From an uncultured Clostridium sp. (lineage in GTDB: Bacteria > Bacillota > Clostridia > TANB77 > CAG-508), in NCBI GenBank assembly GCA_948436025.1, contig CAOJHH010000011.1:1-40364 (forward strand): DNA of 40,364 nt. Direction: 5' to 3'. The translations under genes and the position numbers were made by a program. Position 1 is the stretch's first letter. Every line of letters begins with the position of its first letter. The notes beneath the pieces are model-generated. The model did not search any database. It had not been told where the DNA came from and worked only from the letters and a program-made list of their open reading frames with translations. Positions 6,649 through 16,194 of the stretch are shown piece after piece.

Positions 6649-7885
6649 TTGATTATACGTAAATGCACGAAAGAAAAAATTTTACAAAAAGAATTGAAAG
6701 GGTGTTTTCAGTTTTTTAATAAAGAAATTAACCTAGATAATAAACAAACAAAGGGATATGGGTTAATTCGTGATAAATCGCCTTACCATAAAGAGATTGC
6801 AAGTATTGCATCGGTTGGTTATGGGTTTGCAGCACTAATCATTGGAGTAGAACATGGTTGGTTATCATATGAAAAAGCATATGATAGAGCAAATAAAACA
6901 CTAGATACGTTTTTACAGAAAATAGAAACTATTCATGGGTTTTACTATCATTTTGTAAATATAAGAACCGCAAAAAGAGAATGGAACTGTGAAGTATCCA
7001 TTATTGATACTGCTATTTTTATTTGCGGAGCTTTAACAATTGGAGAATATTTCGGAGGAGAAATAAGGAAAAAGGCAGAAACGTTATATGAACAAATTGA
7101 TTGGGAATGGTATCGAAATAAAGAAACAAATCAATTCTATATGGGTTATACCAAAGAACAAGGCTTTTGGGGCAGTTGGGACATGTATGCAGAGCAATTA
7201 ATGTTGTACATATTAAGTGTTGCCTCAAACACACACCCAGTCAATCCCTCCATATATGATAATTTTGAAAAAAAGAAACAAGACTATGGAAAAATAAAAG
7301 ACATTATTTTTACGTATTGTGGAACGTTGTTTACCTACCAATTTTCACATGCCTGGATTGATTTTCGAAATATAAAAGACAAAAACGGAATTGATTGGTT
7401 TGAAAATTCCGTAAAAGCCACAAAAGCAAATAGGGAATATTGTATAAAAAATAAAGATACCTATCAAACATATGGCGAAAATTCGTGGGGGTTAACCGCA
7501 TGTGTGGGACCAGATGGGTATAAATCCTATGGAGCAAAGCCATGTTTCGTGGATTTAAAACTAGAAAACGATGGGACAGTAGCCCCATGTGGAGCTATTG
7601 GTTCGGTGGTATTTACACCAAAAGAAACTATGGAAATGATGGAATACTTATACCATACATATCCAAAGCTATGGTCAAAATATGGATTTTTGGATGGATA
7701 CAATTTAGAAAAAGATAAGTTATGGGTATCCAAAGAATATATTGGAATTGATAAAGGAATTTCAATGGTTATGATAGAAAATTACTTACACCGGAACCAT
7801 ATGGAAATATGCCATGCAAAGTGAAACCATAAAAAAAGGATTAGAAATATTAGGAATGGGGAGAAAAGAAGAAATAATAAAATAA
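6649..7885 (+). CDS. GH144-like glucoamylase-family protein with CGG +1 frameshift
   Basis: The second half has the Glycoamylase-like (PF10091/GH144) signature: SWGLTACVGPDGYKSYGA, DGTVAPCGAIGSVVFTP, KYGFLDGYN, GIDKGISMVMIENY. Characterised GH144 members cut beta-1,2-glucan. No signal peptide is obvious, so it may be cytosolic. Frame 0 ends at 7824 just after an in-frame CGG at 7792-7794. Skipping C7792 gives GGA-ACC-ATA-TGG and the expected family end (GTIWKYAMQSE...), with TAA at 7883-7885. The Gly after IENYxx is what the family shows. TTG 6649 is chosen because AGAGGTGG lies just before it; GTG 6604 is an in-frame alternative without a good binding site. The product would be about 411 aa. 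Confidence 0.78.
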
Positions 7886-7892
7886 GAAATCA

Positions 7893-7931
7893 AAAAATTT
7901 CTAAATGGAGAGTACCATTTAGAAATTTTTG
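7893..7931 (+). terminator. Rho-independent terminator
   Basis: AAATTTCTAAATGG pairs with CCATTTAGAAATTT around AGAGTA, followed by a T run. Its position right after 7885 supports the frameshifted end of the GH144-like gene. Confidence 0.8.
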
Positions 7932-8002
7932 TATATAACAAACATTTCGCAAATGAAGATAATGTGACGAACGAAATGTAACAAAAAACTTTTCAAAATC
8001 GG

Positions 8003-8031
8003 TTGTAAAATATGCAAAAAAATGATAAGAT
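8003..8031 (+). promoter_or_regulatory. Probable promoter of pilin-like gene
   Basis: TTGTAA (8003-8008), 17 bp, TAAGAT (8026-8031). Confidence 0.4.
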
Positions 8032-8061
8032 TTAACTATCAATTTTACAAAGGAGAATACG

Positions 8062-8535
8062 ATGAAAGAAAAGAAAAATCAAAAAGGAGTAACCATTGTA
8101 AGCTTAGTAATAACGGTAATTGTATTAATGATTGTGGCGGGAATTGGTGTTAAAGTAGGTACTGACCAAATAACCAAAACCAAAGATAATACCGTAGTAT
8201 CTGAACTAAGCATGGTACAACATGCTATACTAGAGCAGTATACGAAATACAAAACAACAAAGAATGCCAATTATTTGGTAGGAAATATGGTAAGTGGAGA
8301 AGAATTAAATAGCATTACAAGTACCTTAGGAGTTACTTTAGTAACCATTCCTTCTAGTTATTCGGAAAAAGAGAGGGCATATTATAAACTAGATAAAGCA
8401 AGCTTATTGGAAATTGGCATTAAAAATACAGACGATGAGTATGTTGTCAATTATATTTCTGGAGAAGTTATGAATATTACGAAAAAAGCAACAAGTGAAG
8501 GAAATGCTCTTTATGTAAGGGCGAAGAGTTTTTAG
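8062..8535 (+). CDS. Pilin-like (type IV prepilin-like) protein
   Basis: This 157-aa protein has a short basic leader, then KGVTIVSLVITVIVLMIVAG, the hydrophobic helix of a type IV pilin or pseudopilin with a relaxed class III cleavage site (Gly in place of the classic GFTLIE). A small globular domain follows, ending in a Val/Tyr-rich strand region. It is probably processed by a prepilin peptidase and surface exposed. No pilus assembly ATPase or peptidase gene is near. A second protein with a similar N-terminus is encoded at 19184. Start ATG follows AAAGGAG. The stop at 8533-8535 is 15 bp before murB. Confidence 0.75.
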   Translation: MKEKKNQKGVTIVSLVITVIVLMIVAGIGVKVGTDQITKTKDNTVVSELSMVQHAILEQYTKYKTTKNANYLVGNMVSGEELNSITSTLGVTLVTIPSSYSEKERAYYKLDKASLLEIGIKNTDDEYVVNYISGEVMNITKKATSEGNALYVRAKSF

Positions 8536-8550
8536 CGTAAAGGAGAGAAT

Positions 8551-9475
8551 ATGGAACAAAAAGAAATTGTGCAAACTCTTACAAAAGTTTTAAAAACATC
8601 GACTGTTTTGGAAAATGAACCAATGAGAAACCATACGACATTTCATATTGGTGGAAATGCAGATGTGTATATAAAAGTAAAAGAAGAGGAAGATAGTAAA
8701 ACCGTTTTTCTATTGGCAAAAGAACATCACATTCCCCTTACTATAATAGGAAATGCAAGTAATGTATTGGTAACCGATAAGGGAATTCGAGGGATTGTCC
8801 TAGAAGCCAATCTAAAAAAACTTAAATTTGAAGAAAAACAAGAGGGAACGAGGATTACCGTTCGGTGCGGGAGAAAGCCTAACGGCTCTTGCCGTTAAGT
8901 GCAAAGAAAAACAGCTTACTGGTTTGGAATTTGCCTATGGAATTCCGGGAACGATGGGGGGAGCCATACGTATGAATGCAGGAGCACATGGTGGACAAAT
9001 GCAAGATGTTGTAACCTCTGTTACCTATATCGATTTTGATGGAAATCGAAAAACATTGGCAAAAGAGGAATTACAGTTTGATTATCGCCAAAGTATTTTT
9101 TCGAAACATCAATTAGGAATGATTACAGAGGCTACACTAGAGGTAAATAAAGGAAACCCAAAGGAAATAGAAGAAAAAATGGCAGCATATGCGACTTACC
9201 GAAAAGAAAAACAGCCAATCTCGTATCCAAATGCAGGAAGTACTTTTAAGCGAGGAGAGGATTACATTACCGCAAAACTAATTGACGAATGTGGATTAAA
9301 AGGGTACCAAATTGGTGGAGCAAAAATTTCAGACTTGCACGCAGGCTTTATCATTAACACAGGAAACGCAACAGCAAAAGATGTACTAGATTTAATCAAA
9401 TACACAAAACAAAAAGTTTATGAAAAATTTAAAAAAGAAATCAATTTAGAAATTGAAATACTAGGAGAAAAATAG
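8551..9475 (+). CDS. murB: UDP-N-acetylenolpyruvoylglucosamine reductase MurB with CGG +1 frameshift
   Basis: MurB reduces UDP-GlcNAc-enolpyruvate to UDP-MurNAc, an essential step in cell-wall synthesis. The FAD domain shows NHTTFHIGG and IGNASNVLV. After the break come YGIPGTMGGAIRMNAGAHGG, DYRQSIFS, NAGSTFKR and HAGFIINTGNATAKDV. Codon 105 is an in-frame CGG (8863-8865). Frame 0 stops soon after, at 8898. Skipping C8863 yields ACC-GTT-GGT-GCG-GGA (TVGAGES), exactly the conserved GAG motif of MurB, and 307 aa in total, the normal length. An essential enzyme is unlikely to be dead in a cell that makes a wall. Start ATG follows AAGGAGAG. Confidence 0.88.
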
Positions 9476-9514
9476 CAATAAACAATATAAAAAGCTACGA
9501 AGCCCTACAAAAAA

Positions 9515-9564
9515 GGCCCCTTTACTTAAGGGGGCTGTCGCGAGATAGCGACTGGGGGTTCTTA
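9515..9564. repeat. Palindromic repeat family B, copy 1
   Basis: CCCCTTTACTTAAGGGGG, then GTCGC..GCGAC, then TGGGGGTTCTTA. It lies between murB and yvcK and forms two adjacent stems. Confidence 0.8.
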
Positions 9565-9596
9565 CAAACCAAAAAAAGAAAGGAAAGAAGAAGAAA

Positions 9597-11153
9597 ATGA
9601 AAGGATTTTTAGCATGGTTTAAAAACAGTACAAAAATGAAAAGATGGCTTATGATGATTTTAGTAGGAATTGTGTTATTATGTTATGGAATAGCACAAAT
9701 ACTAGTAAAAAATGAAATGACCATTCTACAATTAGGAGGAGTGGCAGTATTATTTGTACTAGGATTTACTTTTACCATTTTAGGAATTATTTTTGCACAA
9801 AAACGTACCTTAGAGCTATTAGTAGAAGCCAGTGATGTGCGTTTAGCAAAAGGTAAGAAAAAAGACATTAATGTAAATTCACTTATTTTTAACAGAAAGG
9901 TTTATGATAAAGGACCAAATGTTGTTGTCATTGGAGGCGGAAATGGTTTAAATACGGTACTTAGAGGCTTAAAAAACTATACCAGTAATATTACTGCGAT
10001 TGTTACGGTTTCAGACTATGGAAAATTACCAACCGATTCTAGAAAACAATTAGAATTATTACCAATGGATGATATAAAAGAATCGCTAATTGCTTTATCT
10101 TATAACGAAGAGGAAATGGAACGATTACTAAACTTAAAATTTCGACATGGCAATTTAACCAATTTATCTTTTGGCGATGTTTACCTATCGGCTATGAGAG
10201 ATTTAGAAGGAGATTTTACAAAATCCATTGAAAAAAGTAAAGATATTTTACGAATGACAGGAAGAGTATTACCAGTTACTCTTGACGAATTTAAAATATG
10301 TGCAGAGCTAGAAAATGGAATGGTAGTAGAAGAAAAAGAGAAAATACCAGAAATCGTATTTGATAAAGTAACCAAAATTAGCCGAATTTATATTACACCA
10401 TCCAACTGTGTGCCAGCACCGGGAGTGCTAGAGGCAATTAAAAATGCAGATGCTATTATTCTTGGACCAGGAAGCCTATACACCAATGTAATACCAAACT
10501 TACTAGTAAAACATGTTTCAAGAACGATAAAAGAAAGCAAAGCCATTAAAATTTATGTAAGTAACATTATGACAGAACCAGGACAAACAGACAATTTTGG
10601 AATTTCAGATCATATTCAAGCAATTCATGACCATGCAGGAAAAGGTATTATTGACTATTGTATTTATGATACTGGAGAAGTGGTTCCAGAGTTTGTAAGA
10701 AGGTATAATAAACAAGGGCAAGACTTAGTAGACCAAGACATTATACAAGCAAAAGAAAAAGGAGTTCGCTTAGTACAAAGAGACTTATCTACTATTGTAG
10801 AAGACAATATACGCCATAGCCCAAAAGCAGTAGCAGAAGCAATTATACAAATTATCTGTGATGACTTAAAATATCGAGACATGCAAAATGACCCAGAATA
10901 TGTCATGTTAAATACAAGATTAAAAGAAGAAAAGAAAACCAAAAAACGTAATACTGCAAAAAGAGCAAAAACAAGAGAAGATAAAAGACCAAATAGAAAG
11001 TTAGCCTCAAAAGCCGGCAGACATGAAAGAAAATCCAGCAAGTTCGCTGAAAAATACCACGAAAGAATTCGCTCCATTCAAACCAGTGAAGAAAAAAGAG
11101 AACAAAAAATAGAATTCATCGAAAAACTACAAATGGACGACGACAAAAAATAA
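9597..11153 (+). CDS. yvcK: YvcK/CofD-like protein, membrane-anchored variant
   Basis: This 518-aa protein has two N-terminal transmembrane segments (about residues 16-36 and 45-65), a YvcK/CofD-like nucleotide-sugar-binding domain (VVVIGGGNGLNTVLRGLK near residue 108, LGPGSLYTNVIPNLL, SNIMTEPGQTDNF) and a basic Lys/Arg-rich tail of about 80 residues. YvcK proteins support growth on gluconeogenic carbon and cell-wall synthesis. Oddly, the usual DDGGSSGRLR loop is replaced by SDYGKLPTDSRKQL, so the ligand may differ. Classic neighbours rapZ and whiA are absent; murB is just upstream. ATG follows a weak GAAAGGAAAG site. Confidence 0.8.
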   Translation: MKGFLAWFKNSTKMKRWLMMILVGIVLLCYGIAQILVKNEMTILQLGGVAVLFVLGFTFTILGIIFAQKRTLELLVEASDVRLAKGKKKDINVNSLIFNRKVYDKGPNVVVIGGGNGLNTVLRGLKNYTSNITAIVTVSDYGKLPTDSRKQLELLPMDDIKESLIALSYNEEEMERLLNLKFRHGNLTNLSFGDVYLSAMRDLEGDFTKSIEKSKDILRMTGRVLPVTLDEFKICAELENGMVVEEKEKIPEIVFDKVTKISRIYITPSNCVPAPGVLEAIKNADAIILGPGSLYTNVIPNLLVKHVSRTIKESKAIKIYVSNIMTEPGQTDNFGISDHIQAIHDHAGKGIIDYCIYDTGEVVPEFVRRYNKQGQDLVDQDIIQAKEKGVRLVQRDLSTIVEDNIRHSPKAVAEAIIQIICDDLKYRDMQNDPEYVMLNTRLKEEKKTKKRNTAKRAKTREDKRPNRKLASKAGRHERKSSKFAEKYHERIRSIQTSEEKREQKIEFIEKLQMDDDKK

Positions 11154-11221
11154 TATATAGGGGCGACTAGATAGAACAAGGAATAATAAAATTCATAAAA
11201 ACGTTCGACAAAGAGTAATAT

Positions 11222-11245
11222 GTAGGGGCGACTAGTAGTCGCCCG
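11222..11245. repeat. Palindromic repeat family C
   Basis: GTAGGGGCGACTAGTAGTCG plus CCCG: a short GC-rich palindrome. A partial copy is at 11158-11170. Both sit in the 228-bp gap between yvcK and the debranching enzyme gene, together with a family B copy; no gene is visible there. Confidence 0.7.
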
Positions 11246-11269
11246 AGAACTACAAAGACATACAAAAAA

Positions 11270-11316
11270 GCCCCTTTAACAAGGGGGCTGTCAGCGAAGC
11301 TGACTGGGGGTTCTTA
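11270..11316. repeat. Palindromic repeat family B, copy 2
   Basis: GCCCCTTTAACAAGGGGGCT, then a CAGC..GCTG stem and TGGGGGTTCTTA. Confidence 0.8.
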
Positions 11317-11381
11317 AAGCCGAGATAAGAATCCTCAATTGAAATAAAGAAAGATAAGAACCAGAAAAAGGAGCAATACAA

Positions 11382-13406
11382 ATGAAATTTGGAAAGAAGC
11401 AAATGAATTTAGAAGAGGGACTAAGCAAAGAATGGATGATTACCAATGGAATAGGAGGCTATGCCTCCTCGACCATTTTGGGATGTAATACTAGAAAATA
11501 CCATGGCTTATTAATTGCGCCATTAACCCCTCCTGCAAGAAGATTTTTAATGTTATCGAAAATGGATGAAAGCATTGAAATCGAGGGGGAAAAACATAAT
11601 CTATACACGAATATGGGGAGAAATTACATTTCAGATGGTTATCAATACCAACAAAGTTTTGAAAAAGATTATATTCCAATTTTTACATATAAAGTAGAAG
11701 ATGTTACGATAAAAAAACTAATTTGTATGGAGTATGGAAAAAATACAGTAGCCATTTTGTATCGTATCAAAAATGGAAAAAAGCAAGCAAAATTAACGTT
11801 AGCACCAATTATGAATTATCGTGATTTTCATCAAGTAAATCATAATCATAGCTATAGGTTAAAACAAGAAATAAAGAACCGAAAAGTAAAAGTGATTGTA
11901 GATGATAACCGTGATGTACCAATTTATATAACAGCAAGTGAGGGCGAATATATAGAACATGTAAACGATGATTTCCAAAATATGTTTTACATAGAAGAAG
12001 AAAAAAGAGGGTTTTTAGCGGAGGAAAATCATGCAGTTATTGGAAGATATGAAATTGAATTAGCACCAAGAGAAGAAAAAGAAATTTCAGTAGTATGTTC
12101 ATTAGAAGAAAATATTGATGCCTTAAATGCAAAAGATATGATTAATAAAGAAATTGTTCGTATTAATGAATTAGTGCTAGAATCTGGATTTGTTTCCGTA
12201 AAAGAGGAAGCAAAAAAGGAAGAACAAGAAAGAATAAGAGACTACATCATTGCAACTGACAACTTTGTGGTATATCGTCCATCTTTTAGCTTGCATACTT
12301 TAATTGCAGGGTATCCATGGTTTTTAGACTGGGGAAGAGATGCTCTAATTTCATTTGAAGGATTATTACTCATTCCAAAACGTTTTGAAATTGCTAAAGA
12401 GGTGCTATTAACTTTCACAAAAAACATTAAATTTGGACTTGTACCAAATGGATATTCCGGATTTGATAATCGACCATTATACAATAGTGCAGATGCTTCG
12501 CTTTTACTATTTGAACAAGTAAAAAAATATATTGCCTATACAGGTGATGAAAAATTAGTAAAAGAGCAGATATATCCATATTTAAAAGAAATTGTACAAG
12601 CCTACCAAACTGGAATTGATGTAGATGATAACAATATTTATGTTGATGAGGACAACCTATTAGTAACAGGAACACCCAAAACACAAAATACATGGATGGA
12701 TGCAAAATATGGTGATTTTGCAGTAACACCAAGAAATGGAAAAGCAGTAGAAATGAACAGCTTATGGTATAATGCACTAAAAATTATGGAAGAACTTGCC
12801 AAACAATTTGAAGGAGTAAAGATAGCAAAACCATATGGCGAGCTTGCCAAAAAGTGCAAGATTGCGTTTAATGAGAAATTTTACCAACCAAAGCGTAAAT
12901 GCTTATATGATGTGTTAGGGGATAGCAAAATAAGACCAAATCAATTATTCAGTTTAGCATTATCATATCCAGTACTAGACCCAACATCCAAAGTAGCAGA
13001 AGAAATGATGAATACCGTTACGAAAAAGCTGCTAAATTCCTATGGGTTAAAAACCCTAGCAAAAGGGGAAGAAAACTATACCGAGGTCTACGAAGGAGAT
13101 GGCTATAAGCGAGATACCAGTTACCACCAAGGAATTACTTGGCCATGGTTATTAGGGATTTATGCAGATAGTAAAAAAGCAATGATAAAAGCTTGCAAAG
13201 ACAAGCAGAAGAAAAAAATGAGGCAAGAAGAATACAATAAATTCAAAGAAAACCTTCGTAAAAACCTTGATAAAATGTTCTACAAAGAAGGAATGGTAGG
13301 AAGTATTAGCGAATTATACGATTCCAAAACCCCATACCTTCCAAAAGGAGCCTTAGCACAAGGTTGGAGCGTAGCAGAAGTATTTCGAATTTTATTAGAA
13401 AAATAG
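11382..13406 (+). CDS. Glycogen debranching enzyme (GH133-like amylo-alpha-1,6-glucosidase)
   Basis: This 674-aa cytosolic enzyme matches the bacterial glycogen-debranching family. The N-terminal beta-domain contains GIGGYASSTILGCNTRKYHG (near residue 22). The (alpha/alpha)6 catalytic part shows GYPWFLDWGRDALISFEG (near residue 310), TWMDAKYGDFAVTPRNG and TSYHQGITWPWLLG. It should hydrolyse alpha-1,6 branch points of glycogen. The GH57 branching enzyme at 21778-23370 makes the opposite reaction, so the window holds both ends of branch metabolism. Start ATG follows AAAAAGGAGC. Length is normal; no in-frame CGG. Confidence 0.88.
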   Translation: MKFGKKQMNLEEGLSKEWMITNGIGGYASSTILGCNTRKYHGLLIAPLTPPARRFLMLSKMDESIEIEGEKHNLYTNMGRNYISDGYQYQQSFEKDYIPIFTYKVEDVTIKKLICMEYGKNTVAILYRIKNGKKQAKLTLAPIMNYRDFHQVNHNHSYRLKQEIKNRKVKVIVDDNRDVPIYITASEGEYIEHVNDDFQNMFYIEEEKRGFLAEENHAVIGRYEIELAPREEKEISVVCSLEENIDALNAKDMINKEIVRINELVLESGFVSVKEEAKKEEQERIRDYIIATDNFVVYRPSFSLHTLIAGYPWFLDWGRDALISFEGLLLIPKRFEIAKEVLLTFTKNIKFGLVPNGYSGFDNRPLYNSADASLLLFEQVKKYIAYTGDEKLVKEQIYPYLKEIVQAYQTGIDVDDNNIYVDEDNLLVTGTPKTQNTWMDAKYGDFAVTPRNGKAVEMNSLWYNALKIMEELAKQFEGVKIAKPYGELAKKCKIAFNEKFYQPKRKCLYDVLGDSKIRPNQLFSLALSYPVLDPTSKVAEEMMNTVTKKLLNSYGLKTLAKGEENYTEVYEGDGYKRDTSYHQGITWPWLLGIYADSKKAMIKACKDKQKKKMRQEEYNKFKENLRKNLDKMFYKEGMVGSISELYDSKTPYLPKGALAQGWSVAEVFRILLEK

Positions 13407-13418
13407 AAAATGCGAAAT

Positions 13419-13445
13419 GTAGGGGTCGATGCCTACATCAACCCG
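13419..13445. repeat. Palindromic repeat family C
   Basis: GTAGGGGTCGATGCCTACAT followed by CAACCCG, between the debranching enzyme gene and ruvC. Confidence 0.7.
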
Positions 13446-13476
13446 AAAATATGAATCATTAAAGGAAGAATGAACA

Positions 13477-13962
13477 ATGCGTATATTAGGGATAGACCCA
13501 GGGTTTGCCATAACTGGGTATAGTATAATCGATTATATTGGCAATAAATTTAAACTCATTACTTCAGGAGCTGTTTTAACAAAAGCGGGAGAATCTTTCC
13601 CACTTCGCTTACTAAAACTAAACAACGACCTAGAGCAAATTATTGACGAATATCACCCAGATGCTATTTCAGTAGAAGAATTATTTTTCAACAACAATGT
13701 AAAAACCGCCATCAATGTAGCACAAGCAAGAGGCGTTATTCTAGTAGTAGGCTGTAGAAAACAAATTCCAACCTTCGAGTATACCCCATTACAAATTAAA
13801 CAAGCAGTAACAGGCTATGGAAGAGCAGACAAAATACAGGTACAAAAAATGGTAAAAACCATTCTAAATGTAGAATCATTACCAAAACTAGACGATACCA
13901 CAGATAGTATGGCGGCGGCCATTTGCCATGCTCACAGTGCCAAATTCTCACAAAAATTGTAA
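13477..13962 (+). CDS. ruvC: Holliday junction resolvase RuvC
   Basis: This 161-aa protein has the RNase H-like fold of RuvC: GIDPGFAITGYSII with Asp7 at the N-terminus, VEELFF with the second acidic residue near 68, and DDTTDSMAAAICH at the C-terminus with the remaining acids. It cuts four-way junctions at the end of homologous recombination, normally with RuvAB, whose genes are not in this window. ATG follows AAAGGAAGA. Length is typical. Confidence 0.93.
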   Translation: MRILGIDPGFAITGYSIIDYIGNKFKLITSGAVLTKAGESFPLRLLKLNNDLEQIIDEYHPDAISVEELFFNNNVKTAINVAQARGVILVVGCRKQIPTFEYTPLQIKQAVTGYGRADKIQVQKMVKTILNVESLPKLDDTTDSMAAAICHAHSAKFSQKL

Positions 13963-13965
13963 GAG

Positions 13966-14045
13966 GTAGGGGCGACCATTGGTCGTCCGTCTTCGATGAA
14001 AACACAGACAATAAAGAAAAACGGACGTGCAATGCACGCCCCTAC
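13966..14045. repeat. Palindromic repeat family C, facing pair
   Basis: GTAGGGGCGACCATTGGTCG (13966-) and, in opposite sense, GTGCAATGCACGCCCCTAC (ending 14045). The two face each other across about 30 bp between ruvC and holA. Confidence 0.7.
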
Positions 14046-14078
14046 AATATAATAACAACAAACAAAAAGGAGAGAAAA

Positions 14079-15106
14079 ATGACAGTAGAGGCAATCGAGA
14101 AAGAATTAAAAGAAGGAAAATTAAAAGAAATCTATCTTTTTTATGGGGAAGAAACCTATTTAATGGAAACCTGTACTAAAAAGATAAAGAAATTATTTGG
14201 AGAAATGATAAAGGGGATTAACTATGTTGAAATAGATGATACCAATTTAGAACAATTGATATCGAATTTACAAACCCCTAGTTTTGGGCATCCTAAAAAA
14301 TTAGTATTGGTAAAAAATACAGGGTTATTTAAAAGAGAAGTAAAGAAAAAAGGGGTTGGATTTCAAGAAACAAGAGATAAAATTTGCAAATATGTAAAAG
14401 AAAATGCAGAACAAATAAAACAAGATAATCTTGTTATCTTTATAGAAGAATCGGTAGATAAAGGAAAAATGCTATCTTGTTTCGAAGAAATAGGAGCAAG
14501 TATTTGCAATTTTGAGTACCAAAAATTACCGAATATTATAGCCAGACTAAAAGCAATTTGCAAAGCATATGAGGTAAACATAGAAGATAGTACATTAAAA
14601 TATTTTGTAGAATGTGTACGGAGTGAATTTGCAAGCTTTAATGAATGAAATTCGAAAACAAATTGAATATGCAGGAACAAATGGCACAATCACCAAAGAA
14701 AGTATCGATTTATTAACCATAAAACAAATGGAAAGTGTTATTTTTGACTTAACAGATAGCTTAGGCAAAAAGAACACAAAAGAAGCCATGACGGTTTTAG
14801 AAAATCTACTATATGCCAAAGAACCACTTCAAAAAATTCTAATTACACTATACAATCACTTTAAAAAACTATATTTCACAAAACTTGCCATTAGACAAAA
14901 CAGAAACATCCGGAGAAAGTTTAGCACTAAAACCAAACCAAGCTTTCTTAGTAGGAAAATACAAAACCCAAGCAAGCTATTTTGAAGAAACAGAACTAAA
15001 ACAAATCATCTTTGCTTTCATAAACTTAGACGCAAACTACAAATCTGGACAAATTGATTTAAATGTAGGAATAGAAACGATACTATGTGGATATTGCTCA
15101 AAATAA
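14079..15106 (+). CDS. holA: DNA polymerase III delta subunit HolA with two CGG +1 frameshifts
   Basis: The delta subunit opens the sliding clamp within the clamp loader and is essential. The N-terminal part (IYLFYGEETYLMET..., then LVLVKN, KQDNLVIFIEE) is typical. The gene is in three frames. Break 1 is CGG 14619-14621: skipping C14619 gives TGT-GTA-GGA-GTG-AAT (VGVNLQALMNEI, a conserved HolA stretch). Break 2 is CGG 14911-14913: skipping C14911 gives AAC-ATC-GGA-GAA-AGT, then SLALKPNQAFLVGKY. The three pieces sum to 341 aa, the usual length. ATG 14079 follows AAAGGAGAG. Two independent breaks of the same kind in one essential gene argue against decay. Confidence 0.85.
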
Positions 15107-15207
15107 AATTTTTACAAATTTTGAAAATTTATTCTTGGAAAAACAAGAAGTTTACGTATAAAATCTCTTCTTTTTCAAACAATAAAAAGAAAAAGGAGAG
15201 ATTTTTT

Positions 15208-16179
15208 ATGATGAATAAAATTAATTTTAGAACAGACTTAGCCTTAGAAAGAAGAGATTTGTACAGAAAAGCAAATCGTTTAGATAAGGAAATTGATGGG
15301 ATTGAAACTGAGGAAGAAGAAAATGGACCACGAATTCGAACCTCTCGTGTGAAGGTATTAAATGAAAATGGAGCAGGAGCAATTGGAAAACCAGTAGGAA
15401 ATTACATTACCATTGATATTCAAAAACTAAAAGTAGCAACTGAAGAGGATATACAAGAATCGGCAGAAGTGCTTGCAAAAGAATTACGAGCATTACTAAC
15501 CAAACATGCGACACCAAAAGATGAAATTTTAATTGTTGGATTAGGAAACCAATATGTAACGCCAGACTCATTAGGTCCAAAAGTAATTAATGATATTGAT
15601 GTAACAAGACATATTTTAACCTATATGCCACAAGTATTAGGAGAAGATACAAGACCAGTAAGTGCGATTTCTCCGGGAGTACTTGGAACCACCGGAATTG
15701 AAACGTTAGAAATTCTAAAAGGAATTGTGGATAATGTTCACCCCAAATTATTAATAGTAATTGATGCATTAGCTTCTAGGAGCATAGAAAGAATAAGCAG
15801 TACCATACAACTAGCAGATACCGGAATTACTCCCGGAGCAGGAGTTGGAAACAAAAGAAAAGACCTAAGCAAAGCAACTCTTGGAATTCCCGTTATTGCA
15901 CTAGGTATTCCAACCGTAGTAGATGCTGCTACCATTGCAGCAGACAGCCTAGACTTACTCATTCAAAAACTACAACAAGACGCCAATTCCAATGATTTCT
16001 TAAACAATCTACAAGAAGAAGACAAATACGAAATGATAAAAGAAGTACTAGTCCCAGAAGACTACAACTTCATCGTAACCCCAAAAGAAATCGACGACCT
16101 AATCGAAAACATGAGCTCCATTGTAGCAAGAGGCATAAATATCGCCACACAACCGGAGAACATAAATGAATCGATCTAG
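15208..16179 (+). CDS. gpr: GPR endopeptidase (germination protease)
   Basis: This 323-aa spore protease degrades small acid-soluble proteins at germination. Recognised from the N-terminal propeptide region (FRTDLALERRDLY), then EILIVGLGNQYVTPDSLGPK, SAISPGVLGTTGIET and TGITPGAGVGNKRKDLS, all GPR hallmarks. It shows that the organism makes endospores. ATG 15208 is chosen because AAAGGAGAG lies seven bases before it; the frame is open further upstream but without a binding site. It is convergent with the traX-like gene, with only 15 bp between their stops. Confidence 0.93.
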   Translation: MMNKINFRTDLALERRDLYRKANRLDKEIDGIETEEEENGPRIRTSRVKVLNENGAGAIGKPVGNYITIDIQKLKVATEEDIQESAEVLAKELRALLTKHATPKDEILIVGLGNQYVTPDSLGPKVINDIDVTRHILTYMPQVLGEDTRPVSAISPGVLGTTGIETLEILKGIVDNVHPKLLIVIDALASRSIERISSTIQLADTGITPGAGVGNKRKDLSKATLGIPVIALGIPTVVDAATIAADSLDLLIQKLQQDANSNDFLNNLQEEDKYEMIKEVLVPEDYNFIVTPKEIDDLIENMSSIVARGINIATQPENINESI

Positions 16180-16194
16180 AAAAGGAAGCTATTC

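Noticed and set aside
8551..9475. Two separate genes for the halves of MurB
   Set aside because: The halves overlap in different frames, lack a second ribosome binding site, and together give one normal-length MurB with a conserved GAG motif at the join.
13923..14078. Upstream extension of holA
   Set aside because: It runs through a family C repeat pair and the end of ruvC; the ATG at 14079 has a strong AAAGGAGAG site and matches the family start.
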